From Stomoxys calcitrans (lineage: Eukaryota > Arthropoda > Insecta > Diptera > Muscidae), in assembly GCF_963082655.1 (NCBI RefSeq), contig NC_081556.1, positions 148,926,501 to 148,990,500 of the forward strand: 64,000 bases of DNA. The letters are read 5' to 3'. Position 1 is the first letter of the stretch. Each line of letters opens with the position of its first letter. Below are positions 33,930-45,145 of the stretch, piece after piece. A program made the translations under genes and the position numbers. The notes below the pieces were generated by a model. It saw only the letters and a program-made list of their open reading frames with translations. It had not been told where the DNA came from and ran no database searches.

Positions 33930-34720
33930 TAATACCCACCACCATAGTATGGGGGGTATACATAGCTAGTCATTCCGTTTGTAACACCTCGTAGTAATGA
34001 TCTGCAACCCTTGATCGTCTTGATATTCTATAGTCGATATAACCATGTTCGTCCGTCCGTGGTTCAAAATCACGATAGCGGTCGAACAATTAGTCAATGA
34101 GTCTTTACAAGACGAAGTTTTTGTCCAATTTGGCTGAAATTTCACACATAGTGTTCTGTTACGACTTCCAACAACCTTGCCAAGTACGATCCAAATCGGT
34201 CTATAATGTGACTTAGCTCCCATATAAAAAGGTCTCCCGATTTGGATGATGAGCCCCTGGCAGGCAATTTTTTCCGTGTTGGCTGAAATTGTGTACATGG
34301 TGTTCTGTTATGACTTCCAAGATACGTGGTAAGCATGGCCTAAATAGATCCATAAACTGTTATAGCTCCCATATAAACCGATCGTCCGATTTGAGATCTT
34401 GAGCGCCTAGAAATCTTACCTGTTGACCGATTTAGCTGAAATTTTGCAAGTAGTGTTCTGTTCCAGAACATCTTCCAACATATGTGATGAGTATGGTCTA
34501 AATCGTTATATAACCTGATACAGCTCCTATAAATACCAAACTCCCGATTAATCTTCTACGGCCCCAAGAAGCTTGAAATTTTGACTGAATTGGCCGAAAA
34601 TTTGTACATAAAGTACACATCTGCCCTTCAACTAACTTCGTTTATATAAAATTTTTGCACAATCCATGGTGGTGGGTTTCCAAGATTCGGCTCGGCCGAA
34701 TATAGCACATTTTTACTTGT
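33930..34720 (+). mobile_element. Family A element just upstream of Prx
   Basis: Head AATACCCACCACCATAGTAT; CACGATAGCGGTCGAAC; about three diverged 153-bp units; tail CCATGGTGGTGGGTTTCC, CGGCTCGGCCGAATATAGC and TTTTTACTTG. It ends about 220 bp before the peroxiredoxin ATG and about 60 bp before a possible TATA box, so it borders the promoter. Confidence 0.75.
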
Positions 34721-34777
34721 TCATACATACGCCACACGTTTAATGATATGGAGAAAAAATAATAAAAAAAAATTTAC

Positions 34778-34787
34778 TTTATAAAGA
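34778..34787 (+). promoter_or_regulatory. Possible TATA box of the peroxiredoxin gene
   Basis: ACTTTATAAAGAG lies about 160 bp upstream of the ATG at 34943, in the short stretch between the family A tail and the coding start. No clear initiator was recognised about 30 bp downstream, so the call is tentative. Confidence 0.3.
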
Positions 34788-34942
34788 GATTGTTGGCTTA
34801 TCACACAAAGTAGTCTCGCGGCAACAGTACAATCGTGCAGGTGAACAAGTAGCTACTCTACCAAGATCAAGCACCCAAGCCCAAAAGCCGGTTTTAGTTG
34901 AAATTAAAAACTAAATATTTAAAAAAAAATAAATTAAATAAA

Positions 34943-37900
34943 ATGCGCTTGGGAACGACAGTACCAAATTTTAAATGCGACTCAACCAAGGGACCCATCC
35001 AATTCTACGATTGGCAAGGAGACTCGTAAGTCAATGTCAAGCAATGACAAATTATTAAATAACAAAAACAAAAACAAAATACATAACAGAAAGAGGCAAG
35101 AAAAGGAAGAGAAAAGAGACCGGCATTTTGAGGATAGCTCCTACTTGAATTTTTAGGGAAAAATTATGCTTATAGTGAAAAATCAATCGTCATTTTGTCC
35201 TTTTAAAAGGTGTTTTGGATTTACCAGTTTTTATGAGCACACTGGTATATATGAAAGAAATGCATGCGAGAACATAGGTATTCATGTTGATATTGAAAAA
35301 TCATTCTTAATATCCTTTAAAATATTTTTCATGAATTTAAAACTATTTTTAGGATTACATCATTTTTATATAGGCTCTAGTTTTTTAAAATGTATGTTAA
35401 GCTCTTGAATTTTAAATGGTTGCTGGTGAAGTGAACTGAACTCAACTGAATTGTTTGTGTAATCTAAGTGTTTGTGCATATCTATACTCGTGTTTGTTAT
35501 ACCCTCCACCACAAGATGGCGGTATACTAATTTCGTCATACCGTTTGCAACGCCTCGAAATATTCGTCTAAGACACCATAAAAAATATATATTCTTGATC
35601 GTCTTGACATTCTTAGTCGATTTAGCCATGTCCATCCGTCTGTTCGTATGTCCGTCTGTCTGTCGAAAGCACCCTAACTTTCGAAGGAGTAAAGCTAGGC
35701 GCTCTAAATTTTGCACAAATACTTCTTATTAGTGCAGGTCAGTTGGGATTATAAATGGGTCAAATCGGTCCATGTTTTGGTATAGCTGCCATATAAACCG
35801 TTATTGGATCTTGACTTCTTTAGCCTCTAGAGGGCGCAATTATTATTCGATTTGGCTGAAATTTTGCACATATTATTCTGTTATGACTTCCAACAACTGT
35901 GCCGAGTACAGTTCAAATCGGTCTATTACCTGATATAGCTCCCATGTAAACCGATTTCCCGATTTGGCTTCTTGAGTTTTTCAAGCCGCAATTTTAGTCC
36001 GATTTGGCCGAAATTTTGCACATATTATTCTGTTATGACCTCCAACAATGGTGTCAAGTATGGTAGAAATCGGTCTATAACCAGATATAGCTCCCATGTA
36101 AACCGATTTCCCGATTTGACTTCTTGAGCCCTTACAAGCCACAATATTTGTCCGATTAGGCTGAAATTTTGCATGCGATGTTCTGTTACGACTTCCAACG
36201 CAAATGCAAATTTTGGCCATGAACATTCCACTAAGGAACAGGGGCAAACTTCTCACATATCAATGAGTGCAGTCTGATTCAAGATTTAAGCTCAATGATA
36301 AGGGGCCTCCTTTTTATAGCCGAGTCCGAAAGGCGTTCCGCAGTGCGACACCTCTTTCGAGAAAAGTTTTACATGGCATAGTACCTCACAAATGTTGCCA
36401 GCATTAGGAGGGGAAAACCACCGTTGAAAATTTTTTCTGATGGTCTCGCCAGGATTCGAACCCAGGCGTTCAGCGTCATAGGCGGACATGCTAACCTCTG
36501 CGCTACGGTGGCCTCCCATTCCAACGACTGTGCCAAATACGGCCACAATAGCTCCCATGTAAACCGGTCGGTCTCTCGATCATCCTTGTTCGGTTCCTAG
36601 AAGCTTTAATTTTTGCTGGTTTGACAGAAGTTTGGTATGTAGAATTAAATTATGCCCTACAACTAAATTTATTTTGTATAAATTTTTAACCGAATCCATG
36701 GTGGTGGGTTCCCAAGATTCGGCCCGGCCAAATTTAGCACGCTTTTACTAGTTGTTGTTTAGTTTGTTTCCCTTGATACTAAATACCAAAGATCTTTTTA
36801 ATTACCTCAGAAATGTTGTTAGAAGATAATTATGAAGCATTGTCACCTTACGACGACAATATGATTGGCATGCTTAATTGTTGCTTGCATTGAATACCAT
36901 TTTCTATTGCTCCAAACTGAGTCGATTGATAATACGATAACAATGTTTTGCTTTTAACAAAATGTATTACTTTGTAGATTATGTGGTTTTGCTTATCGCC
37001 TTGGTTTTATATATATAGCGCCCAGAACTTTCATTTTCAATTGACACTCAAAATAAATTCGATTTAATGGTCATAAATAATCTTGTGATTATTAGAGCAT
37101 TTTTCATTTTTTTAAGATCTTGCTCAACATTGTTTTAAGATTTTCTAATTTTTCTCTCATTTCGTATTATACGCAAAATATCCTTTCATTTGAGTACCAT
37201 ATTCCCCCCATCAAGGTGGATTTATTTTCTCTTTCGCATATTCTCTGCTCACGTACGCACACTTTCTGCACACGTACACACATACGCACACGTACACAAT
37301 GTCGCTCAGCTTGATGGCTATTTCACCATATGGTTTTTATGTTGTTGTACAAATGAGACAACTCTAAAATAATTCAGCCATAATTCACCACATTCGATAG
37401 CAATTTTTTGCAATGTGGTAAAGACAATCGGAGGGCCCCAAAAGCTTTAATCACATTTGTATTTCTGGGGTCATTTTAGAAGAGTGTGCACACAATAACA
37501 TTTTTTTGTGATTTTGAGTTCAGTTTTTTTTTTAATGTTTTTACGATATGTTTTTTGATTGTAAAGATTATCAAACTTAATTTAAAGATGATCAATTTTC
37601 CAAATTTTTAAGAAAACATACCCTTTGGTGAAAGATATTTTCCAACATATTAAGTATTTTTATACCCACCACCATAGGATGGGGGTATACTTATCTCTAG
37701 TCATTCAGTTTTTAACACCTCGAAATATTGATCTAGGACCCCATACAGTATATACATTATTGATCGTCTCGACATTCTGAGTCGATCTAGCCATATACGT
37801 CCGTCTTTCTGTCGAAATCACGATAGCGGTCGAATGCGTATAGCTAGCCGCTTGAAATTTTGCACAGATACTTCTTATTGATGCAGATCGTTGGGGATGG

Positions 37901-40900
37901 CAAATGGGCAATATCGGTCCAGATTTGATTATAGCTCCCATATAAACCGATCTCCCGATTTGACTACTTAAGCCCCTGGATTCCGCAGTTTTTTTCGATT
38001 TGGCTGCAATTTTCTATTATGACTTCCAACAACTATGTTAAGTATGGTCCAAATTGGTTCATAGTCCGATACGGCTCTCATACTAACCAATCTCCCGATT
38101 TGCCTTCTTGAGCCCCTGGAAACCACAATTTTTGTCCAATTTGGCTAACATTTTGTGCATATATGTTATGATTTCCAACAACTGTATAGAGTGCGGTTTA
38201 ATTCGGCCCATAATCTGATATAGGTTCCATACAAACCGATCTTCCGATTTGACTTCTTGAGCCCTTACCAGCCGCAATTTATTTCTGATTTGACTGAAAT
38301 TTTTGTATGATTTGGCTGCAATTTTGCATGTAGTGTTCTATTATGGCTTTCAACATCTGTACTAAGTAATGTCCAAATCGGTCTATAACCTGGTGTAGCT
38401 CCCATATAAACCGATATGTCGATTTGACATCTTGCGACTTGTAAGCCGCAATTTTTGTCCGATTTGCCTGAAATTGCATGTGGCGTTTTGTTACCGGTAC
38501 CGTTGCCGAAAATTTCGCTTGCAAATACGCAGCTCAAAAGAAATTTTCTTTGCGTAACAGGGTGACATAATAGGCTTTGGTGAATTTTTTCTTGCAACTA
38601 CGATTGAAAATGTATGTTTGAATAGCTTCATACACCATGAAATAAAGTTATTTGCAAACAAAAACGATTGATAACAGCACATATGTAAAATGACAAAAAA
38701 ATCGATGTTAGCGCCATCTTGTATTCTACACAACCATACTTCAGCGGCGACATAAATGTCTTGGCTTCAACGAAAATTTCGCTAGAGGTGCATACTCAGC
38801 TTAAATAAGCTTTTATCTCATAAACATAGTGCAAATGTTCGAGACTCAGTGACTTTACAAGTATTGGGCCTCATAGGCCTTTGAATGTATGCACCACACT
38901 TCTAGTGTCTCATCTACAAAAGTACTGTTAATTAGCGCTATTTACAACAATAACATAAATTATCATCTAAACTAAGTTACGCTCAATTAATGCATAAAGC
39001 GAGTTCAATATTAACAACAACAACAACAACTTAATTGTCATGCTAAACGCATATTAACAGACACAATTTGCAAACAAGATTATTTTTTGTCCCTCGCACA
39101 GAAAAGGCAAATGTCTACATAAGCAGATGCCAAACGACAAAAATTAAAAAAAAAAAAAAAAAAAACATTTAAGGAATTTCAATTATTTTAGCCGCTGTGT
39201 CTTCAATGCAACAAATTGAGAAATGGCAATATTTCAATAACAACATTTTATTTGTAAATTGTTTTGTATTGTGGCATGTAATCACTTAATTAAGCTATAA
39301 TATGAATTAATATGAATCAGTTTTTTATAATATGTGGCTAGCAATTTATTCTTAAATTATTAAATAATGCAAAGTTGGAATAGGTTTTGTTGTTGATACC
39401 AAACGGCTGATTGAGTCTCATTTAAAATTCTACACTAATTTTGTTAACGAATTTAGTCATGTGATAAACTTTTATAAAACCTAACAACATGTGTATGTAA
39501 ATTGGCAGGCTTTTGCATTTAATTAGGTCATAATTTTAAAAACATTATTTGAAAGTTTTCAACCGTATTTTGGAAATCGAAACAGAACAATTAAGAATTT
39601 GTTAAAAGTCAAATCGAAAAATTCAGCCTAGCTGAATTGAGTTTTCTATAGGAAAACTTTAATTCAGCCTAGCTGAATTGAGTTTTCTATAGGAAAACTT
39701 TAATTCAGCCTAGCTGAATTGAGTTTTCTATAGGAAAACTTTAATTCAGCCTAGCTGAATTGAGTTTTCTATAGGAAAACTTTAATTCAGCCTAGCTGAA
39801 TTGAGTTTTCTATAGGAAAACTTTAATTCAGCCTAGCTGAATTGAGTTTTCTATAGGAAAACTTTAATTCAGCCTAGCTGAATTGAGTTTTCTATAGGAA
39901 AACTTTAATTCAGCCTAGCTGAATTGAGTTTTCTATAGGAAAACTTTAATTCAGCCTAGCTGAATTGAGTTTTCTATAGGAAAACTTTAATTCAGCCTAG
40001 CTGAATTGAGTTTTCTATAGGAAAACTTTAATTCAGCCTAACTGAATTGAGTTTTCTATAGGAAAACTTTAATTCAGCCTAGCTGAATTGAGTTTTCTAT
40101 AGGAAAACTTTAATTCAGCCTAGCTGAATTGAGTTTTCTATAAGAAAACTTTGATTCAGCCTAGCTGAATTGAGTTTTCTGAATTAAAGCTGAAAATTTA
40201 AATTCAGCCTTGCTGAATTGAGTTTGTATGGGCTGATACCCTCAGAAATTGCAATTTATAGTTGTTAGCTGAATTCCAACTACGTACCTCCTATTATTTA
40301 TGGAATTTCATACGTAAGTTTATCACATTTATTTGCCCATTTTGCACACATGTAAATAAAAACCCAACCTTAAATAGAAAGTTTATTTGCCAAGTGTCGT
40401 ATTACTTTTGTAAACCGTAAATTAATAGATTACATTTCTATTTGCGTTTTTTTATTTACACTTGTCATTCGTTTTGTCTTTATAGTTGGGTTGTGTTGTT
40501 TTCCCATCCTGCTGATTTTACACCAGTCTGCACCACTGAGTTGGGTCGCATTGCCGTTCATGCCCCCGAATTCGCCAAACGTAATACAAAATGTTTGGCC
40601 CATTCGGTGGATCAGTTGAAATCCCATGTCGATTGGGTTAACGATATCAAATCGTATTGCTTGGACATTCCCGGAGAATTCCCCTATCCCATTATTGCTG
40701 ATCCCACTAGAGAATTGGCTGTGCAATTCGGCATGTTGGATGAGGATCAACGCAAAGATCCAGAAATTGGCAAAACCATTCGGGCTCTATTTATTATTAG
40801 TCCTGATCATAAGGTGCGCTTGTCGATGTTCTATCCAATGACAATGGGACGCAATGTTGAGTAAGTATTGAATGATTTATAGCCAAATTGTCAAATTCTT

Positions 40901-41344
40901 TGTCACCTAAAATAATCGGGTTTTGTTCGCTTGTATGTCAAAATCAGCTGATTTTATAATGAAAAACTAATGTTTGGGTGAGTCTATTAACTCATCTGTG
41001 TGACTTGGAATTAGAGAGTTTGTTTGTTTATGATTAGTTTTTTATTTCATGTCGACTTTTTGTTTTACTTTTTCTAGTGAAATCTTGCGTTGCATTGATT
41101 CTCTACAACTAACTGATCGCCTTAAGGTTGTGGCCACTCCAGCAAATTGGACGGTAATTTGTTTTTTTTTTTTTAATTTTATAAGATTTGCATTAAATTT
41201 AAACTCCTTCTTTAGCCTGGCACTAAGGTCATGATTATACCTTCTGTTACTGATGCTGAGGCTGAAAAGTTATTCCCCAAGGGCTTTGATAAGGTCACTA
41301 TGCCTTCAGGTGTGAACTATGTAAGAACAACCGAAAACTATTAA
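34943..41344 (+). CDS. Prx2540: 1-Cys peroxiredoxin (Prx6 class), 4 exons, complete
   Basis: Reduces hydrogen peroxide and organic hydroperoxides in the cytosol. Exons 34943-35025, 40486-40860, 41078-41153 and 41216-41344; all introns are GT-AG and phases join exactly to give 220 residues (MRLGTTVPNF...VRTTENY). The N-terminal thioredoxin-fold domain carries the PxxxTxxC signature HPADFTPVC with peroxidatic Cys43 and Thr40. The C-terminal 1-Cys domain shows GRNVDEILRCIDSLQLTDRLKVVATPANW and a LFPKGFDKV...PSGVNYVR end. No resolving cysteine is seen in the C-terminal exon, as expected for 1-Cys types. Length fits the family (~220). The starting MRLG and the ENY end match Drosophila Prx2540 as I remember it, rather than Prx6005. 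ATG context ATAAAATGC. Intron 1 is 5460 bp, filled with repeats; introns 2 and 3 are short. An AATAAA lies at 41416. Confidence 0.93.
35497..36752 (+). mobile_element. Family A element in Prx intron 1, carrying a nested SINE
   Basis: Head TTATACCCTCCACCACAAGA; GATCGTCTTGACATTC; several 153-bp units; interrupted at 36201-36518 by a SINE; tail ATCCATGGTGGTGGGTTCCC, GGCCCGGCCAAATTTAGC and CTTTTACTAG. Same strand as Prx. Confidence 0.75.
36201..36518 (-). mobile_element. tRNA-derived SINE, complete, with target duplication
   Basis: On the minus strand it starts GGAGGCCACCGTAGCGCAGA (A-box-like TAGCGCAGAGG), then GGGTTCGAATCCTGGC (B box). It runs through a ~200-bp body to CATGGCCAAAATTTGC. Flanking TTCCAACG at 36193-36200 and 36519-36526 is an 8-bp target duplication within a family A unit. 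The tRNA-like head is not annotated as a tRNA because the copies are dispersed and share a non-tRNA body. Confidence 0.85.
37120..37370 (+). mobile_element. MITE family M1, degraded copy in Prx intron 1
   Basis: Shares CATATTCTCTGCTCACGTAC-type sequence, a CAGCTTGATGGC phrase, CACCATATGG and the end TTGTACAAATGAGACAAC with the copies at 41571-41815 and 42770-43022. Contains a CACACGTACACA-type simple repeat. The left terminus is unclear. The open frame 37120-37314 follows it. Confidence 0.55.
37662..38480 (+). mobile_element. Family A element in Prx intron 1, tail missing
   Basis: Head TTTATACCCACCACCATAGG; CTGAGTCGATCTAGCCATA; CACGATAGCGGTCGAATGCG; about four 153-bp units. It ends near GCATGTGGCGTTTTGTTACC without the usual ATGGTGGTGGG tail, passing into sequence with GCCGAAAATTTCGC. 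Confidence 0.7.
38800..39619. other. Prx intron 1, no further feature
   Basis: AT-rich intronic sequence with an A run at ~39146-39165 and a CAA run at ~39016-39031. No coding segment seen. Confidence 0.4.
39620..40225. repeat. 41-bp tandem repeat of two hairpins, in Prx intron 1
   Basis: AATTCAGCC recurs every 41 bp from 39620 to 40153 (14 occurrences), followed by a degenerating end. Each unit holds two palindromes: AATTCAGC-CTA-GCTGAATT and AGTTTTC-TATAG-GAAAACT. Units are almost identical; single changes are seen near 40039, 40143 and 40153. It ends about 260 bp before Prx exon 2. No coding capacity. Confidence 0.95.
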
Positions 41345-41570
41345 GGCATTCTCGATCATAGTTTGTTATCTATATATTTGTATTTTATATAAAAAAATTG
41401 TTTATATTTATTTGCAATAAATTAACAATATTTTTTATTAAAAAAAAGAAATTTTGAATTTATTTTCATATTCAACATTTTCGTAAAAATCTAAAAATAA
41501 ATGTGTAAGGTTCGTAATTGTCATCATGAGTTATCGGTTACTGTCAAGAGTTATCCAAGGCGCATTTAAA

Positions 41571-41815
41571 AAGGCGGTCTCACGCGAACAGCCGTTAACA
41601 GCTGACCAGGTTTGACGGTATTAAGATGACAGATTTTTGTTTGCATTCTCTTTGTTGTTATCTTCTTTCTCGCATATTCTCTGCTCCCGTGCACACACGC
41701 AAATTTCTTTGCATATGTTGGCAAATGTACGATCAGCTTGATGGCAAGATGGTAGATTGCACCATATGATTTGTGGTGGCTGTACAAATGAGACCACCTT
41801 TAATTGTTTCCCCAT
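41571..41815 (+). mobile_element. MITE family M1, copy downstream of Prx
   Basis: Ends form an imperfect inverted repeat (GGCGGTCTCA at the left; TGAGACCACC at the right). Inside: ACAGCCGTTAACAGCTG, TCGCATATTCTCTGCTCC and CAGCTTGATGGCAAGATGG. An inverted homologous copy lies at 42770-43022. There is no transposase; superfamily undecided because a target duplication could not be fixed. Confidence 0.65.
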
Positions 41816-41983
41816 GGGAGTTATCCAACGTTATGGTGTTCTATTTTAGCACTATCCCGGGAATGTCAGATATAATAGCCAGATTTCCAGTGCAAAGTTT
41901 CGCTTTCGTTGCGCAATAACCCACGTATTGACAGTTGCCGTGTTTTATTTACCCATTAAGCGGATTGTCTCGCTTAATATAAA

Positions 41984-42030
41984 ATCGGCATGTTGGATGA
42001 GAATCAACGCAGATCCAGAAATTGGGAAAA
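41984..42030 (+). pseudogene. Fragment of peroxiredoxin exon 2
   Basis: TCGGCATGTTGGATGAGAAT and CAACGCAGATCCAGAAATTG match exon 2 at ~40727-40780 apart from one substitution and loss of two bases (the latter breaks the frame). Only about 46 bp are recognisable. It lies between two inverted M1 copies, suggesting a broken duplicate of Prx or a captured piece. Confidence 0.65.
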
Positions 42031-42769
42031 ATTGCCATCCCCGATTAGATAAGCGGCCAATGGACCATTTGAGGCGCAATCACGGTCAACATTTGCATAA
42101 AATAATTTTCAAACATCAGTTTATATGAACCTTACTAACGATTCAAATAAAGATTTAATGAATTTTTCTGAATTTTATGTGTTTTTTTTTTTTTTTTTTG
42201 AAACTCTTAACAAACCGTTCTTATATTCTTGCTCATCATTAAAGTGATAAGTGAAGAACACATCATCATGCTTGAGTAAATCATACCAACATTACGCATA
42301 CTAGCATTTGAACTACTTGCTGGTGCAACTCTGGACCTGCAATGTTTCAATGTCATTTCATCTCTCTTTTCACAAAAGTCTAAAAGCACGTTCACACTAA
42401 TCGTCAAAACTTGTGTAGAAGTTTCTTAAAATTTACATAGAATTGCTGTTTTATTTTAGAAAATAAAAGAGAGCAAGTAATGGAACACCAGCTCAATACC
42501 ACAACAGCCAGAACAACCATTAAAACAGTGCCATGCAGCTTTTCTTGATAGAATCACAGTGCAAAATTATACTTGCTGTGTTCTAAGTCCTATCCAGTGC
42601 AAGCCAGATATTCTGAATAGATACTGTGTTTTATTTTAGTCCTATCCATTGAACGTTTAAGTAGTACTGGATAGTTTTCGATATCATGCGCTAGCAGATA
42701 ATTTTAACCGATTAATCGTGATTGTTCACGCACGGGATAACTATGAGCACCACAGAGTAATGGTGTTTT

Positions 42770-43022
42770 GTTTACCCATTAACATGGCGAAACAATTAAA
42801 TGTGGTCTCATTTGTACAACAACCACAAATCATATGGGGCAATCCGCCATTTTGTCATCAAGCTGATCGATGTTTTTTGTATATATGTGCCTACATGAGT
42901 ATAGAATATGCAAAAGAGAAAATAAAAAAAAAGATAATGCAAACAAAAATCTGTTACTTAATACCTTCAAACCTGGCCGGCTGTTAACAGCTGTTCTCGT
43001 GAGACCACCTCTTTAAATCCGC
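42770..43022 (-). mobile_element. MITE family M1, inverted copy
   Basis: Reads ATGTGGTCTCATTTGTACAA at the left and CTGTTCTCGTGAGACCACC at the right, with CATCAAGCTGATCGATG and CTGGCCGGCTGTTAACAGCT inside: the reverse of 41571-41815. Together the two copies form an inverted pair with a ~950-bp spacer. Confidence 0.65.
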
Positions 43023-43380
43023 CTTGACCTATCAAGGGCGGTGTGCACCTCTGGCGAAATTTTCGTTACCTTTAGATATGCATTGACATATCCTAAGCGA
43101 TATTTTCGTAACCGATATCATTACGGAAAATTTCAGTCTATTTCATTTCGGCTATTATTCGCTTTTATTTTTCTGCGAGTACTCTTTATAGATAATAGAT
43201 TATAAAGCAAATAATCTTGCTGATTTTATTCAGTTAGAGATTCCCTCATTACTTGTGGAAAAATTTTAATAAATTTGTTACTTTATGGTTAAGATTTTTG
43301 TAGTGTTTAAAAAAAAAAAGTAAAAACTCCTGATTTTTTTTTTTTGCAGTGCAGTTTTGCATAAAAAATAATCGCAAAAA

Positions 43381-43495
43381 CATGGGTGTTTCCGCGGCAA
43401 TCGTTCCTATGCACCAGTTCGAGCTTGCTCGCCTATTGGAGCTTGGTGAGGATCGCTACCTCCACATTCAAATATGTTGCTACAACAACAAATCT
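43381..43495 (+). mobile_element. 3' end of a LINE, isolated fragment
   Basis: CCGCGGCAATCGTTCCTATG, GCTACCTCCACATTCAAATA and a tail GCTACAACAACAAATC. The same ending (CGCGGCGATCGGTCC, CGCCACCTCCACATGAAAAT, ACAACAACAAC) follows a decayed LINE at 63760-63880. This supports a shared 3' terminus with a CAA-type tail. Confidence 0.6.
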
Positions 43496-43584
43496 TTTTG
43501 AGTTAACCATTCGTTAAGCATACTCATTTTTCGTGTTTTTTTTTAACAAAAAGAAGACTCCACAACTAATCGAAAATCTGGTAG

Positions 43585-43662
43585 TTATCGACATGTCTAG
43601 TAGTTATCGATTATTCTCAACGAGAATGGGCCATTGTTTGAATAATCGATAGAAATCGATAC
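43585..43662 (+). promoter_or_regulatory. Cluster of DRE-like sites, possible promoter
   Basis: Four ATCG(A/AT) motifs in 78 bp: GTTATCGACA, GTTATCGATTA, AATAATCGATAG and AAATCGATAC. DREF sites (TATCGATA) mark housekeeping promoters in flies. Sequence downstream (43670-43900) looks like leader DNA. It could be an upstream promoter of RanBPM or of an unannotated transcript; no transcript evidence is available here. Confidence 0.35.
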
Positions 43663-44800
43663 AAAAACAGTGGCTAAATTAAAATTAACAAATTATTTCG
43701 TCGCAACTAGTCAGCTCAGAAAAATTTGTGTATTAATGGATTGAATTGGTGTGAAAAGACAAAAGAAAATCGAAAAATTTATTTGCTGCGAAAGCAAACA
43801 GCATAAAAATCGTGTTATAAAACAATCGAGGTGAAATTTGTGAGTGTTCCAAGAGTGGTGTTTCGCGCAACAAAAAAATCAAATAAAAACCATTTTGAGA
43901 TTAGCAGGAGTTCTTTTCAAGACGCAAAATGACTACATATATTTCGTGAAGTACTTGATGCAATTGAAAATGCATACATATATAAATCATAAAACTTATG
44001 CTTATTTGTAGAGGCTTCCCTTGTAGTTGTGTGTATTTGCTTTTGTGTAAATTAGATTTTTTTCCTTTGAGAAACCTCAAAATTTTATACCAACCAATTA
44101 GTTGAAAACTGAAAAAAACGTAGATAAAGTGAGAAGAGAAAAAATATGCAGCAACAAACGCAGTGGACAATGAACAATATTGAGAGGGCTATATAGAAAT
44201 AAAGAAACATAAAATAAAACGTCAAAACTTGACTGTTGTTGTTTGCTTGCTTGCGCTTGCCAGTAGCTGCTTCCTATCTTATGTGTGGGGAGGAGGAAGT
44301 TGTTATTGTTGTGTTTTTAATATTGTTGCGTTTTTGTTGTTGCCTTCTTTCGTAGGTGTGTGCGTATGTGTTTGTTCCCCAATCAGTTCGTTTCTTGTAT
44401 TGCTTTGTGTTTTTCATTGGCAGTGTTGCCATGTTAGACTTGAGGGATTCAATTTATTTAAATATGAAAGTAAACAAAGGCGTAGTTTCTTAAAAGCATG
44501 CCTATACGGATCTCATATATTGTCCGAATGTTAAGAATTCATATTGCGTAATTGCGTAGCAAACAAAATACAAGACCAACAATCACAAGTCAATAACGAT
44601 CTATACGCTGCCGCCTTGGCTCAATCAATTGAGCAATGGGGTGTGCAATACATCTAAATTGCACTCAAAAGTGAAAAAATAAATCAGGGCCTAATTTTGT
44701 GCAAACATTTTTAGCAGCCTTCTGCATCTGCAAAATTTTCGTTACATCCAGTACAAGCCATTTGACTGAATAGATATCCATTCCATTTGTACTTGATAAT

Positions 44801-44808
44801 TATCGATA
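44801..44808 (+). promoter_or_regulatory. Perfect DRE (TATCGATA), likely RanBPM promoter
   Basis: AATTATCGATAGC contains the consensus DRE. About 70 bp downstream lies GTGGCAACACTG, then a leader-like region ending in a good donor at 45146. The placement fits a TATA-less housekeeping promoter for the inferred first exon of RanBPM. Confidence 0.5.
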
Positions 44809-44879
44809 GCAGCCGATTTGTAATGTTTTTTCATAATTGAAAAACCAACATTTTATTTTTGAATCGTGGCAACACTGTT

Positions 44880-45145
44880 CGATTTAGCAGTATAGTGTTT
44901 TGTTGTTTTTGCTGCTCTAGTGTCTTCTTTTTGGTTTATTTTTTTGTGCAGTAAGAATTGAGTTTTTTAGAGTTGAGAAGCAAAGCCAGATACCCTAGGG
45001 AGACGGACCAACCAACCGTCCAACAGAGATTTTTGTATTTGAAGGGAAAACAAAGAACAGCCGTCGCCAACGAATGGCCAAATTCTTTTTTTCTACGAAA
45101 AAATTTACCAAAGTCTATGAACTAACACTGAAAAGTTTATAATTT
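44880..45145 (+). other. Inferred non-coding first exon of RanBPM
   Basis: Lies downstream of the DRE and ends at TTT|GTGAGTAAG, a strong donor. The matching acceptor is TTGACTTCTTGCAG at 48799-48812 with a pyrimidine-rich tract, giving a 3.67-kb 5' UTR intron and a second leader part 48813-49033 before the ATG. The exon start is approximate. Confidence 0.45.

Noticed and set aside
36440..36515. tRNA gene on the minus strand
   Set aside because: A- and B-box-like signals are present, but the sequence is the head of a SINE found eight times with the same non-tRNA body, and a full cloverleaf was not apparent.
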